Below, piece by piece: positions 25,337 through 34,194 of a DNA stretch of 64,000 nucleotides. Source of the DNA: Panacagrimonas sp052389915 (GTDB lineage: Bacteria; Pseudomonadota; Gammaproteobacteria; Nevskiales; Nevskiaceae); NCBI GenBank assembly GCA_052389915.1, contig JBQTHL010000089.1, positions 18,489 to 82,488 on the forward strand. Direction: 5' to 3'. Position numbers and translations under genes: made by a program. The stretch's first letter is position 1; every line of letters begins with the position of its first letter. The notes beneath the pieces were generated by a model, which had not been told where the DNA came from, did not search any database, and worked only from the letters and a program-made list of their open reading frames with translations.

Positions 25337-28030
25337 ATGCGTGCAGACAAGCTCACCAGTCGTTTTCAGGAAGCCCTTTCCGCAGCCCAGAGCCTCGCTA
25401 TAGGCAGGGATCATGCCGCCATCGAACCGGCGCACGTTCTGACCGCGATGCTCAACCAGGACGGCGGCACCACCCTGCCCCTGCTCCAGACCGCCGGCGT
25501 CAATTCCGATCTATTGCGGTCACGCCTGAACCAGGCTGTCGAACGCCTGCCGCGTCTGGGCAAGGCCACCGGCGACATGCCGGCGTCCAGCGAGCTGGGC
25601 CGCGTGCTCAATCTGACCGACAAGCTGGCGCAGCAACGCGGCGACCAGTTCATCTCGTCCGAGATGTTCGTGCTCGCGCTGGTCGAAGACAAGGGTCCGG
25701 CCGGCGATGCGCTGCGCGCAGCCGGCGCGCGCAAGGAATTGCTGGAACAGGCCATCGCACGGGTTCGCGGCGGGCAGAAGATGGATTCGGCGGGAGCCGA
25801 GGATCAGCGCCAGGCGCTGGAGAAATACACCATCGATCTGACCGAGCGCGCCCGCAAGAGCAAGCTCGACCCGGTCATCGGCCGCGACGAGGAAATCCGC
25901 CGGGTCATCCAGGTATTGAGCCGCCGCACCAAGAACAACCCCGCCCTGATTGGCGAACCCGGCGTGGGCAAGACCGCGATTGCGGAGGGGCTGGCGCAGC
26001 GCATCGTCAACGGCGAGGTGCCCGAATCGCTCAAGAACAAGCGCCTGCTGACTCTCGACCTTGGCAGCCTGATTGCCGGCGCCAAGTTTCGCGGCGAGTT
26101 CGAGGAGCGGCTCAAGGCTGTGCTAAACGACCTGGCCAAGAGCGAGGGCCAGATCATCCTGTTCATCGACGAGATCCACACCCTGGTGGGCGCGGGCAAG
26201 GCCGAGGGCGCGATGGATGCGGGCAACATGCTCAAGCCGGCGCTGGCGCGCGGCGAACTGCATTGCATCGGCGCGACCACGCTCGACGAATACCGCAAGT
26301 ACATCGAGAAAGACGCGGCGCTCGAACGCCGCTTCCAAAAGGTGTTCGTGGGCGAACCCAGTGTGGAAGACACCGTCGCGATCCTGCGCGGGTTGAAGGA
26401 ACGATATGAGGTGCATCACGGTGTCGATATCACCGACGGCGCGCTGATCGCCGCGGCCAAGCTGAGTCATCGCTACATCACCGACCGCAACCTGCCGGAC
26501 AAGGCCATCGACCTGATGGACGAGGCCGCGTCGCGCATCCGCATCGAGATCGACTCCAAGCCGGAGGCGCTCGACCGTCTCGACCGCCGGCTCATCCAGC
26601 TCAAGATCCAGCGCGAGGCGCTGAAGAAGGAAGAGGACGAGGGCGCCAAGCGCTCGTTGGCGGAACTGGAAAAGGGCATCGCCAAGCTGGAGCGTGAGTC
26701 CAGTGACCTGGACGAGCAATGGAAATCCGAGAAGGCCAGCGTCGCCGGCAGCGCGAGCGTGAAGGAAGAACTGGAGCGTGCGCGCGCCGACATGGAAGCC
26801 GCGCGGCGCGCGGGTGACCTGGCGCGCATGGCGGAGCTTCAGTACGGGAAGATTCCGGAGTTGGAGAAACGACTGGCCGCGACGCAGCCGACCTCCCCCT
26901 CTCCCCAACCCCTCTCCCGCGAGGGGGGAGGGGCTACAGGTGAGCGCACGCCTTCTCCCCTCCCCCCTCGCGGGGGAGGGACCGGGGGAGAGGGGGCGCC
27001 CACCGCAGCGAACAAACTCCTCCGCACCAGCGTCACCGAAGAAGAAATCGCCGACATCGTCGCCCGCTGGACTGGCATCCCGGTGTCCAAGCTCATGGAA
27101 GGCGAGCGCGAAAAACTGCTGCGCATGGAAGACGCGCTGCATCACCGCGTGGTCGGCCAGGACGAGGCGGTGACTGCCGTGTCCAACGCCATCCGCCGCT
27201 CGCGCGCGGGCCTGTCCGATCCCAACCGCCCCATCGGCTCCTTCCTGTTTCTCGGCCCCACCGGCGTGGGCAAGACCGAACTGTGCAAGGCACTCGCGGC
27301 CTTCCTGTTCGACACGGACGAGGCCATGGTGCGCATCGACATGTCCGAGTACGGCGAGCGTCACAGCGTCGCGCGTCTGATCGGCGCTCCGCCCGGCTAC
27401 GTCGGCTACGAGGAAGGCGGCCAGCTCACCGAGTCGGTGCGTCGTCGTCCCTATTCCGTGATCCTGCTCGACGAAGTCGAGAAGGCGCACCCGGAAGTGT
27501 TCAATGTGCTCTTGCAGGTGCTCGACGACGGACGCCTCACCGACGGCCAGGGTCGTACCGTGGACTTCCGCAACGCCGTGATCGTGATGACTTCCAACCT
27601 CGGCTCGCAATTGATCCAGGACATGCTCGGCAAGGACGGCAAGCGCATGGATTACGGCGCGATCAAGGAAGCGGTCATGGCCGTGGTCGGCACGCACTTC
27701 CGGCCGGAATTTATCAATCGCATCTACGAGGCCGTGGTGTTCAGCCCGCTGGGTTCCGCGCAGATTCGCAGCATCGCGCGCGTGCAGTCCGAACGCGTGG
27801 TGCAGCGGCTCAAGGAGCGCAACATCGAGCTGGTGTTCAGCGACGGCGCGCTCGATCTGCTGGCGCAGGCCGGCTACGACCCGATTTTCGGCGCCCGCCC
27901 GCTCAAGCGCGCGATTCAGGCGCTTGTCGAGAACCCGCTGGCGCGGTCGATTCTGGACGGCGGTTTCGCTGCCGGCGACCGCATCGCCGTGACCGCCAAA
28001 GAAGCGGCGCTCGCTTTCGAGCGCAGTTGA
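25337..28030 (+). CDS. clpB: ATP-dependent disaggregase ClpB, with in-frame repeat insertion
   Basis: The 897-residue Hsp100 chaperone dissolves protein aggregates with DnaK. Domains: N-domain (1-145), NBD1 with Walker A GEPGVGKT (206-213), coiled-coil M-domain (about 400-515), NBD2 with Walker A GPTGVGKT (640-647) and Walker B VILLDEVEKAHPE. The family is usually about 860 residues. The excess lies between the end of the M-domain (YGKIPELEKRLAA) and the start of NBD2 (LLRTSVTEEEIADIVARWTG), where Pro/Ser/Gly-rich residues of about 519-555 are encoded by an inverted-repeat element in frame. All catalytic motifs remain, so it is probably functional. A sigma-32 promoter precedes it. Confidence 0.96.
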   Translation: MRADKLTSRFQEALSAAQSLAIGRDHAAIEPAHVLTAMLNQDGGTTLPLLQTAGVNSDLLRSRLNQAVERLPRLGKATGDMPASSELGRVLNLTDKLAQQRGDQFISSEMFVLALVEDKGPAGDALRAAGARKELLEQAIARVRGGQKMDSAGAEDQRQALEKYTIDLTERARKSKLDPVIGRDEEIRRVIQVLSRRTKNNPALIGEPGVGKTAIAEGLAQRIVNGEVPESLKNKRLLTLDLGSLIAGAKFRGEFEERLKAVLNDLAKSEGQIILFIDEIHTLVGAGKAEGAMDAGNMLKPALARGELHCIGATTLDEYRKYIEKDAALERRFQKVFVGEPSVEDTVAILRGLKERYEVHHGVDITDGALIAAAKLSHRYITDRNLPDKAIDLMDEAASRIRIEIDSKPEALDRLDRRLIQLKIQREALKKEEDEGAKRSLAELEKGIAKLERESSDLDEQWKSEKASVAGSASVKEELERARADMEAARRAGDLARMAELQYGKIPELEKRLAATQPTSPSPQPLSREGGGATGERTPSPLPPRGGGTGGEGAPTAANKLLRTSVTEEEIADIVARWTGIPVSKLMEGEREKLLRMEDALHHRVVGQDEAVTAVSNAIRRSRAGLSDPNRPIGSFLFLGPTGVGKTELCKALAAFLFDTDEAMVRIDMSEYGERHSVARLIGAPPGYVGYEEGGQLTESVRRRPYSVILLDEVEKAHPEVFNVLLQVLDDGRLTDGQGRTVDFRNAVIVMTSNLGSQLIQDMLGKDGKRMDYGAIKEAVMAVVGTHFRPEFINRIYEAVVFSPLGSAQIRSIARVQSERVVQRLKERNIELVFSDGALDLLAQAGYDPIFGARPLKRAIQALVENPLARSILDGGFAAGDRIAVTAKEAALAFERS
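26895..26996. repeat. REP/BIME-like inverted repeat inserted in frame in clpB
   Basis: Two arms of about 40 bases are imperfect inverted copies of each other: the left (26895-26933) carries CCCTCTCCC, GCGAG and GGGGAGGGG; the right (26955-26996) carries CCCCTCCCCCCTCGCGGG and GGGGGAGAGGGG. They flank 21 bases of unrelated sequence. Each arm can itself fold around a CGCGAG core. This C/G purine-pyrimidine composition resembles known extragenic palindromic repeats of Xanthomonadales and other Proteobacteria, but here it is inside a gene and keeps the frame open. Confidence 0.85.
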
Positions 28031-28069
28031 TACCGATTCCGACCTTGCGCTATCGCTGCCGAGGCCGAT

Positions 28070-28954
28070 TCACGACCTCGGCGGTCGTCGTACTCGAACC
28101 ACTTCGGCGGTTGCGACGCACACGATCAGCCAGGCGCCCGCCGAGGCGAAGCCGGCGATGACGTCGCTGAAATAATGCACCTGCAAAACGATGCGGCTGA
28201 AGCCCACCAACAGGATGACCACGATGGCCGACAGCGCGATCGGCAGGTGCCATGCCGGCCGCGTCGATCGAATCAGCAGGTAGGCCAGCATGCCGTAGAT
28301 CGCGACCGCGCCAGACGCGTGCCCGCTCGGGAAACTCCAGCCGGACTCGACGACCCAGCCGTGATCGTGCAGCGGCCGCTCTCGCTGGAAGATGGCCTTG
28401 AGACTGCGGTTCAGCAGTCCATTGCCGGCGACTGCCGCCATCCAGCTTGCGGCCATCCACCTTCGCCTGGTTGCCAGCAGCAATACGGCGACGGCCAGAG
28501 CGATGAACCATTGCACCGGGGCATCGGCCAAGTGCGTCACCGTCGCGAAGAACTGCAAGGTGGCGGTGGACACGGTCTGGCCCAACTGCTGCGCGAGTTG
28601 TACGTCGAAGCGTCCCAGCTCCTCGTCAAGTCCGGTCTCGTCGGCCAGCTCGAAAAAAACCGACAGCGCGGCCAGCGCCAGGAAGAATCCCGCAGTCAGA
28701 TCGAACAGCAGATAGCGTCCTGCGAGGCTCGCGGACGTATGCAGCCTGCGAACCAGGGACAGACGCTGCGCAAGATCGCGTGATCGCGGATGCTCGCTCA
28801 CCCACTCCAACAGCGCGACGCTGCGTCGCCATAACGGCTCGCGCAGGCGGCGCACCAGCCACCACAACAGCACCGCCAGGCCCAGCGCGCACAGCACCAG
28901 CGCGGCAAAGACGCCAAGCAGGTGTTCCGCGATGAAAATGACGGCTCGATCCAC
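28070..28954 (-). CDS. PAP2-family membrane phosphatase
   Basis: About 294 residues with several transmembrane helices. The three-part acid-phosphatase signature is complete: KAIFQRERP, then SFPSGHASG, then SRIVLQVHYFSDVIAG with the catalytic His. Such enzymes dephosphorylate undecaprenyl pyrophosphate, phosphatidate or phosphatidylglycerol-phosphate at the outer face of the inner membrane. The first ~110 residues add a helix (FAALVLCALGLAVLLWWLV) and a charged stretch before the core. The GTG at 28954, eight bases after the metallophosphatase stop, is the best start; the frame is open further upstream but only as an antisense-like extension. It is the last gene of a three-gene lipid/phosphate cluster. 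Confidence 0.83.
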   Translation of the reverse strand: MDRAVIFIAEHLLGVFAALVLCALGLAVLLWWLVRRLREPLWRRSVALLEWVSEHPRSRDLAQRLSLVRRLHTSASLAGRYLLFDLTAGFFLALAALSVFFELADETGLDEELGRFDVQLAQQLGQTVSTATLQFFATVTHLADAPVQWFIALAVAVLLLATRRRWMAASWMAAVAGNGLLNRSLKAIFQRERPLHDHGWVVESGWSFPSGHASGAVAIYGMLAYLLIRSTRPAWHLPIALSAIVVILLVGFSRIVLQVHYFSDVIAGFASAGAWLIVCVATAEVVRVRRPPRS

Positions 28955-28962
28955 GACGCCGC

Positions 28963-29790
28963 TCAGGCCCGGTCGAGCGCGAGCGAGTCCTCGGCGACTT
29001 TCTCGAACCGATCGCGCTTGCCCGTGTAGTCCCAACGCTCGACGATGCATGCCGACGGCATGACGCGCGATCCGTAGCGCAACAGGTTGATCGAGTTCGG
29101 GGCCTCTCGTCGTACCCGCGACGACACCGCGGTGCCGGCCTGAACGCACCAGGCGGACCGGCCCAGGTCCGCCAACAGTTCATGCAACGGTCTGACATAA
29201 GGCAAGTGGATATGGCCGCCCATCACCACATCGATACCCGCCTCGCACCACGCGCGTGCGGCCGCGTCGTGCCCATGAACCCGGTCGTGCGCATCGCTCG
29301 CACGCGGCACGTGCACGGGTTGATGAATCACCACCAGCCGAAGCTGTCGCGGCGAGGCCGCACGCAAGCGCGCGGAAATCCGTGCGATCTGTTTCTCGGA
29401 AATTTCGCCATCGACATGGCGCCACGGCCGCGTCGTATTCACGCAGAGGACCAGCAGATCGGGCGTCTCCAGCGTGGGCTCCAGATTTTTGCCGAACGCA
29501 CGCCGGTAATTCGCATACGGCCACATCAGGCGGGCCGCGACGTCGAACAGCGGGATGTCGTGATTCCCGGGCACGGCCAGCACCTGCGGAATCTGCAATT
29601 CATCGACGAATTTCCGTGCCGCCGCGAACTGCGCGCGGCGCGCGCGCTGCGTGAGATCGCCGGACAGCACCAGCACCTGGGGCGACTGTTCGCGCACCAG
29701 TTCACGTAGTGCGTTCACCACCGGCGCCTGCTCGGTGCCGAAATGCGGATCGGAAATCTGAAGCAGGACGCTCAAGCCGAATCCCCGCAT
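28963..29790 (-). CDS. Calcineurin-like metallophosphoesterase (CpdA-like)
   Basis: The 275-residue protein has the full set of metallophosphoesterase motifs: ISDPHFG (about 12-18), LSGDLTQRA (about 41-49), VPGNHD (about 73-78), IHQPVH (about 162-167) and GGHIHLP (about 198-204). The pattern is nearest class III cyclic-nucleotide phosphodiesterases (CpdA), although a phospholipid-related substrate is equally possible given the neighbours. No signal peptide, so cytoplasmic. It lies between a lipid kinase-like gene (25-base gap) and the PAP2 phosphatase, all on the minus strand. Confidence 0.85.
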   Translation of the reverse strand: MRGFGLSVLLQISDPHFGTEQAPVVNALRELVREQSPQVLVLSGDLTQRARRAQFAAARKFVDELQIPQVLAVPGNHDIPLFDVAARLMWPYANYRRAFGKNLEPTLETPDLLVLCVNTTRPWRHVDGEISEKQIARISARLRAASPRQLRLVVIHQPVHVPRASDAHDRVHGHDAAARAWCEAGIDVVMGGHIHLPYVRPLHELLADLGRSAWCVQAGTAVSSRVRREAPNSINLLRYGSRVMPSACIVERWDYTGKRDRFEKVAEDSLALDRA

Positions 29791-29815
29791 CGTGGCTTTT
29801 CGCTTCGCTGGATGC

Positions 29816-30793
29816 TCATGCCACTTCCGCCCGATCCTCTGGCGCCGGCACCAGCAGCATCAGCGGCTCGGGCGCTACCCTGAAGACCAGTGGTGAGCGC
29901 ATCTGGCGGATTTCGCCGTCGGTTCCCACCTTGATCCGGTACTGCCCGTGCGGCCATACCGTGAGCGTGCGGAACGCGACGCTGGAAACCTGCTCGGCAT
30001 CGCTCAGCCGTCCGAGCGCACCGCGCAGCGCCAGGCCCAGCATCTGCCATCCGCCAATGGGACGCACGGCGATGGCCGCGAGCTTGCCGCGTTGCAGTGC
30101 GGCGGCTTCAGCAAAGCCCAGGCGTTCGAGCTGCAAGTGGTTGTTGCCGACGAACAATGTCGGCGTACGCAAGGTGCGAGTCTCGCCTTCCAGTTCGATG
30201 CTCAGTCGCAACTGCCTGCGTTCGCGGAACAGCGTTCTGATTCCGGAGAATGCCGCCACCAGCCGGCTGCGTCCGAACTGCTGCTTGTAAGCTTCCCGGT
30301 CCTCCAGCAACTGCGGATACAGCCCGAGGCTGGCGTTGACCAGAAACACGCGATCGTTGACCAGCCCGGCCTGCGCCGGTTCGAGGTGCGCGCCGAGCAG
30401 CGCGCGCGCTGCGGCTTCGGTGTCCTGCGAAATGCCGTGTGCGCGCCCGAAATAATTGAACGTTCCCTGCGGCAGCACGCCGAACGGACAGCCGCTGCCA
30501 AGCACGGCCTGCGCCACGCAATTGATGGTGCCGTCGCCGCCTGCGGCCACGACCACACCCTTGCCCGCCTTGGCCTTCTTCACGGCCAGCGCAGCGGTCT
30601 GTGCAAGCTGGGAACCGTTATCCGGAATCAGGAACTCGTGCTCGCGACCTGCCTGCGTGAAAACCTGCGAGATGGTGTCGCGCACTTCGGAGGCTTCGTT
30701 GTGGCCCGAACTTTCGTTGAGCACGATGAACAGCGGACCGTTCTTCGCGGCGTGCTCGATGGTGCTCGGATCTGCAGATGATGGATCGATCAT
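29816..30793 (-). CDS. Diacylglycerol kinase-like lipid kinase (DAGK_cat/YegS family)
   Basis: The 325-residue soluble protein has the DAGK catalytic domain: VLNESSGHN near 25, the nucleotide-binding GGDGTIN near 85 and LPQGTFNYF near 107. The C-terminal beta-rich half (about 190-310) is the YegS/DgkB substrate domain. It would phosphorylate a lipid such as diacylglycerol using ATP, recycling phospholipid. It is the first gene of a cluster with a metallophosphoesterase and a PAP2 phosphatase, so the three may handle lipid phosphate turnover; that link is inferred from order only. Confidence 0.87.
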   Translation of the reverse strand: MIDPSSADPSTIEHAAKNGPLFIVLNESSGHNEASEVRDTISQVFTQAGREHEFLIPDNGSQLAQTAALAVKKAKAGKGVVVAAGGDGTINCVAQAVLGSGCPFGVLPQGTFNYFGRAHGISQDTEAAARALLGAHLEPAQAGLVNDRVFLVNASLGLYPQLLEDREAYKQQFGRSRLVAAFSGIRTLFRERRQLRLSIELEGETRTLRTPTLFVGNNHLQLERLGFAEAAALQRGKLAAIAVRPIGGWQMLGLALRGALGRLSDAEQVSSVAFRTLTVWPHGQYRIKVGTDGEIRQMRSPLVFRVAPEPLMLLVPAPEDRAEVA

Positions 30794-30921
30794 CTACGGA
30801 GCATAGCGGGCGCTTACCCCGGTTGGTTTCATAAAAGCTTCACGCCGATTTCATCGCCCCTTCAAAAGCAGCGTCCAAACTTCCATCCGTAAACAAAGGA
30901 CATGAAAGGGAGGCCTAGACC

Positions 30922-31749
30922 ATGGCCAAGAAAGACGACAGCAAGCTCAAGAAGTACCGCAGCATCTGGATTTCGGACGTGCACCTGGGAACGCCGGGCT
31001 GCAAGGCCGAGCACCTGGTGGATTTCCTCAAGCACACCGAGTGCGAGAACCTGTTTCTCGTCGGCGACATCATCGACGGCTGGAAACTCCAGGGCGGCTG
31101 GTTCTGGCCTCAGGAACACACCAACGTCGTGCGCAAGGTTCTGACCAAGTCCAAGCGCGGCACCAAGGTGTTCTACATCACCGGCAACCACGACGAGTTC
31201 CTGCGCAAGTTCGTCGGCTTCGGTCTGGCCATCGGCAACATCCGCGTACTCAACGAGCACGTGCACACCACCGCCGACGGCCGCCGTCTGCTGGTCACTC
31301 ACGGCGATGCTTTCGACGTGATCACGCGCTACCACCGCTGGATCGCGCTGATCGGCGACTCGGCCTACGAATTCACCATGCAGGCCAACCACTGGTTCAA
31401 CCAGGCGCGGCGTCTGCTCGGCATGCGCTACTGGTCGCTCTCGGCCTTCGCCAAGAAGAGCGTGAAGAACGCGGTCAACATCGTGTCCGAATTCGAAGAG
31501 AGCGTGGCCCGCGAATGCCAGCGCCGCGGCCTCGACGGTGTGGTCTGCGGACACATCCACCACGCCGAGATCCGCGACATCAATGGCGTTCAGTACCTTA
31601 ATAGCGGCGACTGGGTGGAGAGTTGCACCGCACTGGCCGAGGACTTCAACGGCCGCATCGAAATCATCCGCTGGGTCGACATCGATTTCCTGCACGAGCG
31701 GCCCAAGGTCACGCCGCTGCGGCGGGCTTCAGTGAAAAAAGCAGCGTAG
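30922..31749 (+). CDS. UDP-2,3-diacylglucosamine diphosphatase-like metallophosphoesterase
   Basis: The 275-residue protein has LpxH-type motifs: ISDVHLGTPG (18-27), GDIIDGW (49-55), GNHDEFL (88-94), THGDAFD (about 128-134) and CGHIHHAEI (about 210-218). It is longer than E. coli LpxH and matches the group annotated as UDP-2,3-diacylglucosamine diphosphatase family, which includes phospholipid-interacting paralogues outside the lpx cluster. A very strong ribosome site AGGGAGG sits 10 bases upstream of the ATG. No lipid A genes flank it, so a true role in lipid A synthesis is not shown. Confidence 0.83.
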   Translation: MAKKDDSKLKKYRSIWISDVHLGTPGCKAEHLVDFLKHTECENLFLVGDIIDGWKLQGGWFWPQEHTNVVRKVLTKSKRGTKVFYITGNHDEFLRKFVGFGLAIGNIRVLNEHVHTTADGRRLLVTHGDAFDVITRYHRWIALIGDSAYEFTMQANHWFNQARRLLGMRYWSLSAFAKKSVKNAVNIVSEFEESVARECQRRGLDGVVCGHIHHAEIRDINGVQYLNSGDWVESCTALAEDFNGRIEIIRWVDIDFLHERPKVTPLRRASVKKAA

Positions 31750-31918
31750 TCCGGCTCCCGAACATTCGGGCCGCTCGCCTCGCGAGCAAAGATCTCGACG
31801 ACCGCCGAGCGGGTGGGTGCTGCTGGAAGCGCGGCTCTCGTTCGTCGAAACTAAGCGAACCATGTTCGTGTCGATACCCCGATGGCGGTGCACAAGGGCG
31901 AACGTCCGCCGTCCCTTC

Positions 31919-32719
31919 ATGGCGCGAGTCGGCGCCACCAGGCGCCGGATCGCATCGACCCTGGGGCTGGGCGCCTGGCTGCTCGGGCCGGGCTTGGCCG
32001 CGGCATCTCCCGATCCGTCAGACCAGGCCCCGGTCACGGCCTACCGCCCTGGAGCCGCCGACCCGGCCGAATTGCCGGTACCGCGCTTCCTGGAACTCGA
32101 GCTGGGCTGGAATCACACCCGCGGCGACGACCGCAGCCGGCTCGACAGCCTCGAATACCTGTTCAAGTACGCCTTCAACGAGGACATGGGCCTGCTGTTA
32201 GGGGGCGAGAGCTACGTGCATCTCGATCCGCGCGACGGGTCCACGCGCAAGGGCTTTGGCGATACCGAGATCGCCTGGAAACAGCGCTTCGGCGCCACCC
32301 AGACGTCGGCCTTCGGCCTCATTGCCGGCGTGCTGCTGCCGACCGCAGCCGACGGGCTCGGCGAGGAAGGCGCGGTGTACGGGCTCACCGGCATCTACAG
32401 CCTGGACATCGGCGAGACACGCCTGGACGTCAACGCGGGCGCCAACCGCTACGAGGAAACCGAGGCGGGCGTATCGAGCTGGGAAGCCGAATGGTCTGCC
32501 GCCATCGGCTGGCCGCTGACGCCAGAACTTGAGACGGGTCTGGATATCTCCGGTTCTTATCGCCGGGGGGAACCTTCCAGTTCGCTGCTCCTCGCCTCGC
32601 TGGGCTGGGAGCTGCACCCCAGACTGGTTCTAGACGCCGGCCTGTCCTACGGCCTCAATGACCAAGCCCACGATCTGACCGTGTTCGCGGGAATGTCGGT
32701 ATCGCTGGGACGCTTGTAG
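31919..32719 (+). CDS. Outer-membrane beta-barrel (transporter-like) protein
   Basis: About 266 residues. The signal peptide (RRRIASTLGLGAWLLGPGLAAA) is followed by about ten alternating amphipathic strands ending in an aromatic/hydrophobic strand (LTVFAGMSVSLGRL), as in small outer-membrane barrels. Blocks such as GFGDTEIAWKQRF and FGLIAGVLLPTA resemble the Phenol_MetA_deg (transporter) family, common in Gammaproteobacteria and of uncertain substrate. The start at 31919 gives a normal signal-peptide n-region; ATG 31862 is an in-frame alternative. It stands alone with a poor ribosome site. Confidence 0.72.
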   Translation: MARVGATRRRIASTLGLGAWLLGPGLAAASPDPSDQAPVTAYRPGAADPAELPVPRFLELELGWNHTRGDDRSRLDSLEYLFKYAFNEDMGLLLGGESYVHLDPRDGSTRKGFGDTEIAWKQRFGATQTSAFGLIAGVLLPTAADGLGEEGAVYGLTGIYSLDIGETRLDVNAGANRYEETEAGVSSWEAEWSAAIGWPLTPELETGLDISGSYRRGEPSSSLLLASLGWELHPRLVLDAGLSYGLNDQAHDLTVFAGMSVSLGRL

Positions 32720-32883
32720 CAGCTTCAACCCTGGGCACGCGGCTTGCGGCCCTCTCCTGTCGATCCTCTCTCAAAACGTCCCGCAGACAGCGCGGGCGGG
32801 AGGAATGCCGGATAAGCCAGCTTCTGATTCGCGCACCCGCGTGACTGGCAAGCCGGTACATCGAAGACCGACGGAGACAACTG

Positions 32884-33204
32884 ATGAACAGAACACGCAC
32901 AGCCATCGCAGTACTACTTTTCGCCGCGGCCTTGCCGGCCAGCGCCGAGGTTTTCACCAACGAAGACGGCCAGCGCGTCGAGTGTCGCGACGAGCAGGTG
33001 GACTCAAAGGGACATCCAGTCGCCGGCCCGCTCCTCGGCGCGGTGGTCGGAGGCGTCGTCGGACATCAATTCGGCGGCGGTAGCGGAAAGAAACTGGCGA
33101 CCGTGGCCGGCGCCGTTGGCGGCGGAGTTGCCGGCAAGAAGATCGACGAAAATCGGACGGAAAAAAATGCGGCCACCCGCCGGGTGTGCCGCGAAGTCGG
33201 TTAG
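32884..33204 (+). CDS. Glycine-zipper 2TM domain protein
   Basis: The 106-residue protein has a signal peptide (MNRTRTAIAVLLFAAALPASA) and a glycine-zipper region at about 46-86: GPLLGAVVGGVVGHQFGGG, then a second hydrophobic Gly/Ala stretch VAGAVGGGVAGKKI. Such proteins (OsmB/RcpB-like) associate with the outer membrane and are often stress-induced. Two Cys residues (at about 35 and 102) could pair. A GGAG ribosome site precedes the ATG. It converges on the sdh operon; the shared terminator lies between them. Confidence 0.82.
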   Translation: MNRTRTAIAVLLFAAALPASAEVFTNEDGQRVECRDEQVDSKGHPVAGPLLGAVVGGVVGHQFGGGSGKKLATVAGAVGGGVAGKKIDENRTEKNAATRRVCREVG

Positions 33205-33263
33205 GAATCGCGCGGGGCGGACTACGCGAGCGAGCCCTCGCTTCGGAGGGAATCGGCACTCAT

Positions 33264-33306
33264 TCCAAAAAGAAAACGGCCCCAAGGCTGGAGCCTTGGG
33301 GCCGTT
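33264..33306 (-). terminator. Rho-independent terminator of the sdh operon
   Basis: A 14-bp perfect stem (33275-33288 with 33293-33306; arm AACGGCCCCAAGGC) with a four-base loop is followed, on the minus strand, by TTTTCTTTTT. It lies 20 bases after the sdhB stop. On the plus strand it may also stop transcription from the glycine-zipper gene, though with no T tract there. Confidence 0.9.
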
Positions 33307-33326
33307 GGTCATGCGCGGACCGTCAA

Positions 33327-34112
33327 TCAGGTCCGCCGCTCCACCAGCATCTTCTTCGTCTCCGCAATCGCCTTTGCCGGATTCAGCCCCTTGGGGCAGG
33401 TCTTGGTGCAATTCATGATCGTGTGGCAGCGGTAGAGCTTGAACGGGTCTTCGAGCTGATCGAGTCGCTCGCCGGTTGCCTCGTCGCGCGAGTCCACCAG
33501 CCAGCGGTAGGACTGCAACAACACCGCAGGACCGAGGTAACGATCGCCGTTCCACCAGTAGCTCGGGCAACTCGTGGAGCAGCAGGCACAGAGGATGCAC
33601 TCGTACAGGCCGTCGAGCTTGGCGCGGTCGTCCTCGCTCTGCAGGCGCTCGCGCGTGGGCGCGGGGCTGTCGGTCTTGAGCCAGGGCTCGACGCTCGCGA
33701 GCTGTGCGTAAAAGTGCGTCATGTCGGGCACGAGGTCTTTGACCACCGGCATATGCGGCAAGGGGTAGATCGACACCGCGCCCTTCACCTCGTCGCAGCC
33801 CTTGATGCAGGCCAGGGTGTTGGTGCCGTCGATGTTCATCGCGCAGCTACCGCAGATGCCCTCGCGGCAGGAGCGGCGGAACGTGAGCGTGGGATCGACT
33901 TCGTTCTTGATCTTGATCAGCGCGTCCAGAACCATCGGGCCGCAGGCGGCCATGTCGAGGTCGTAGGTATCGACCCGCGGGTTCTCGCCGGTGTCCGGGT
34001 CGTAGCGGTAGACCTTGAAGGTCTGCACCTTCTTGGCGCCCGCCGGTGCCGGGTACTTGCGACCGGCCGACTTGTCGATCGTGGAATTCTTGGGGAGGGA
34101 AAACTGGGCCAT
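33327..34112 (-). CDS. sdhB: Succinate dehydrogenase iron-sulfur subunit
   Basis: The 261-residue subunit carries electrons from SdhA to quinone through three iron-sulfur clusters. The 2Fe-2S ligands are in CREGICGSCAMNIDG with a later Cys (TLACIKGC). The 4Fe-4S and 3Fe-4S ligands are in CILCACCSTSCPSYWW and the later CHTIMNCTKTCPKGLNP. All cluster cysteines are present. Length is typical of Gammaproteobacteria. It is the last gene of sdhCDAB and is separated from sdhA by an inverted repeat element. Confidence 0.97.
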   Translation of the reverse strand: MAQFSLPKNSTIDKSAGRKYPAPAGAKKVQTFKVYRYDPDTGENPRVDTYDLDMAACGPMVLDALIKIKNEVDPTLTFRRSCREGICGSCAMNIDGTNTLACIKGCDEVKGAVSIYPLPHMPVVKDLVPDMTHFYAQLASVEPWLKTDSPAPTRERLQSEDDRAKLDGLYECILCACCSTSCPSYWWNGDRYLGPAVLLQSYRWLVDSRDEATGERLDQLEDPFKLYRCHTIMNCTKTCPKGLNPAKAIAETKKMLVERRT

Positions 34113-34122
34113 TTCTAACTCC

Positions 34123-34193
34123 GTGAGGCGGGAGGCGAGAGGCGTGAGGCGTTGCGGCTTTTTCGCCTCTCGCCTCTCGCCTCCCGCCTCCCG
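34123..34193. repeat. Tandem-inverted GGGAGGCG repeat element between sdhA and sdhB
   Basis: The left arm (34123-34151) has four units of the type GAGGCG / GGGAGGCG; the right arm (34164-34193) holds the complementary CGCCTCTCGCCTCTCG and CCTCCCG units. Only 12 bases (TTGCGGCTTTTT) separate the arms, so the transcript can form a long hairpin. It fills the sdhA-sdhB gap inside an otherwise tight operon. It has the same build as the element at 9455-9598, with GGC in place of GAC in the unit. Confidence 0.85.
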
Positions 34194-34194
34194 A

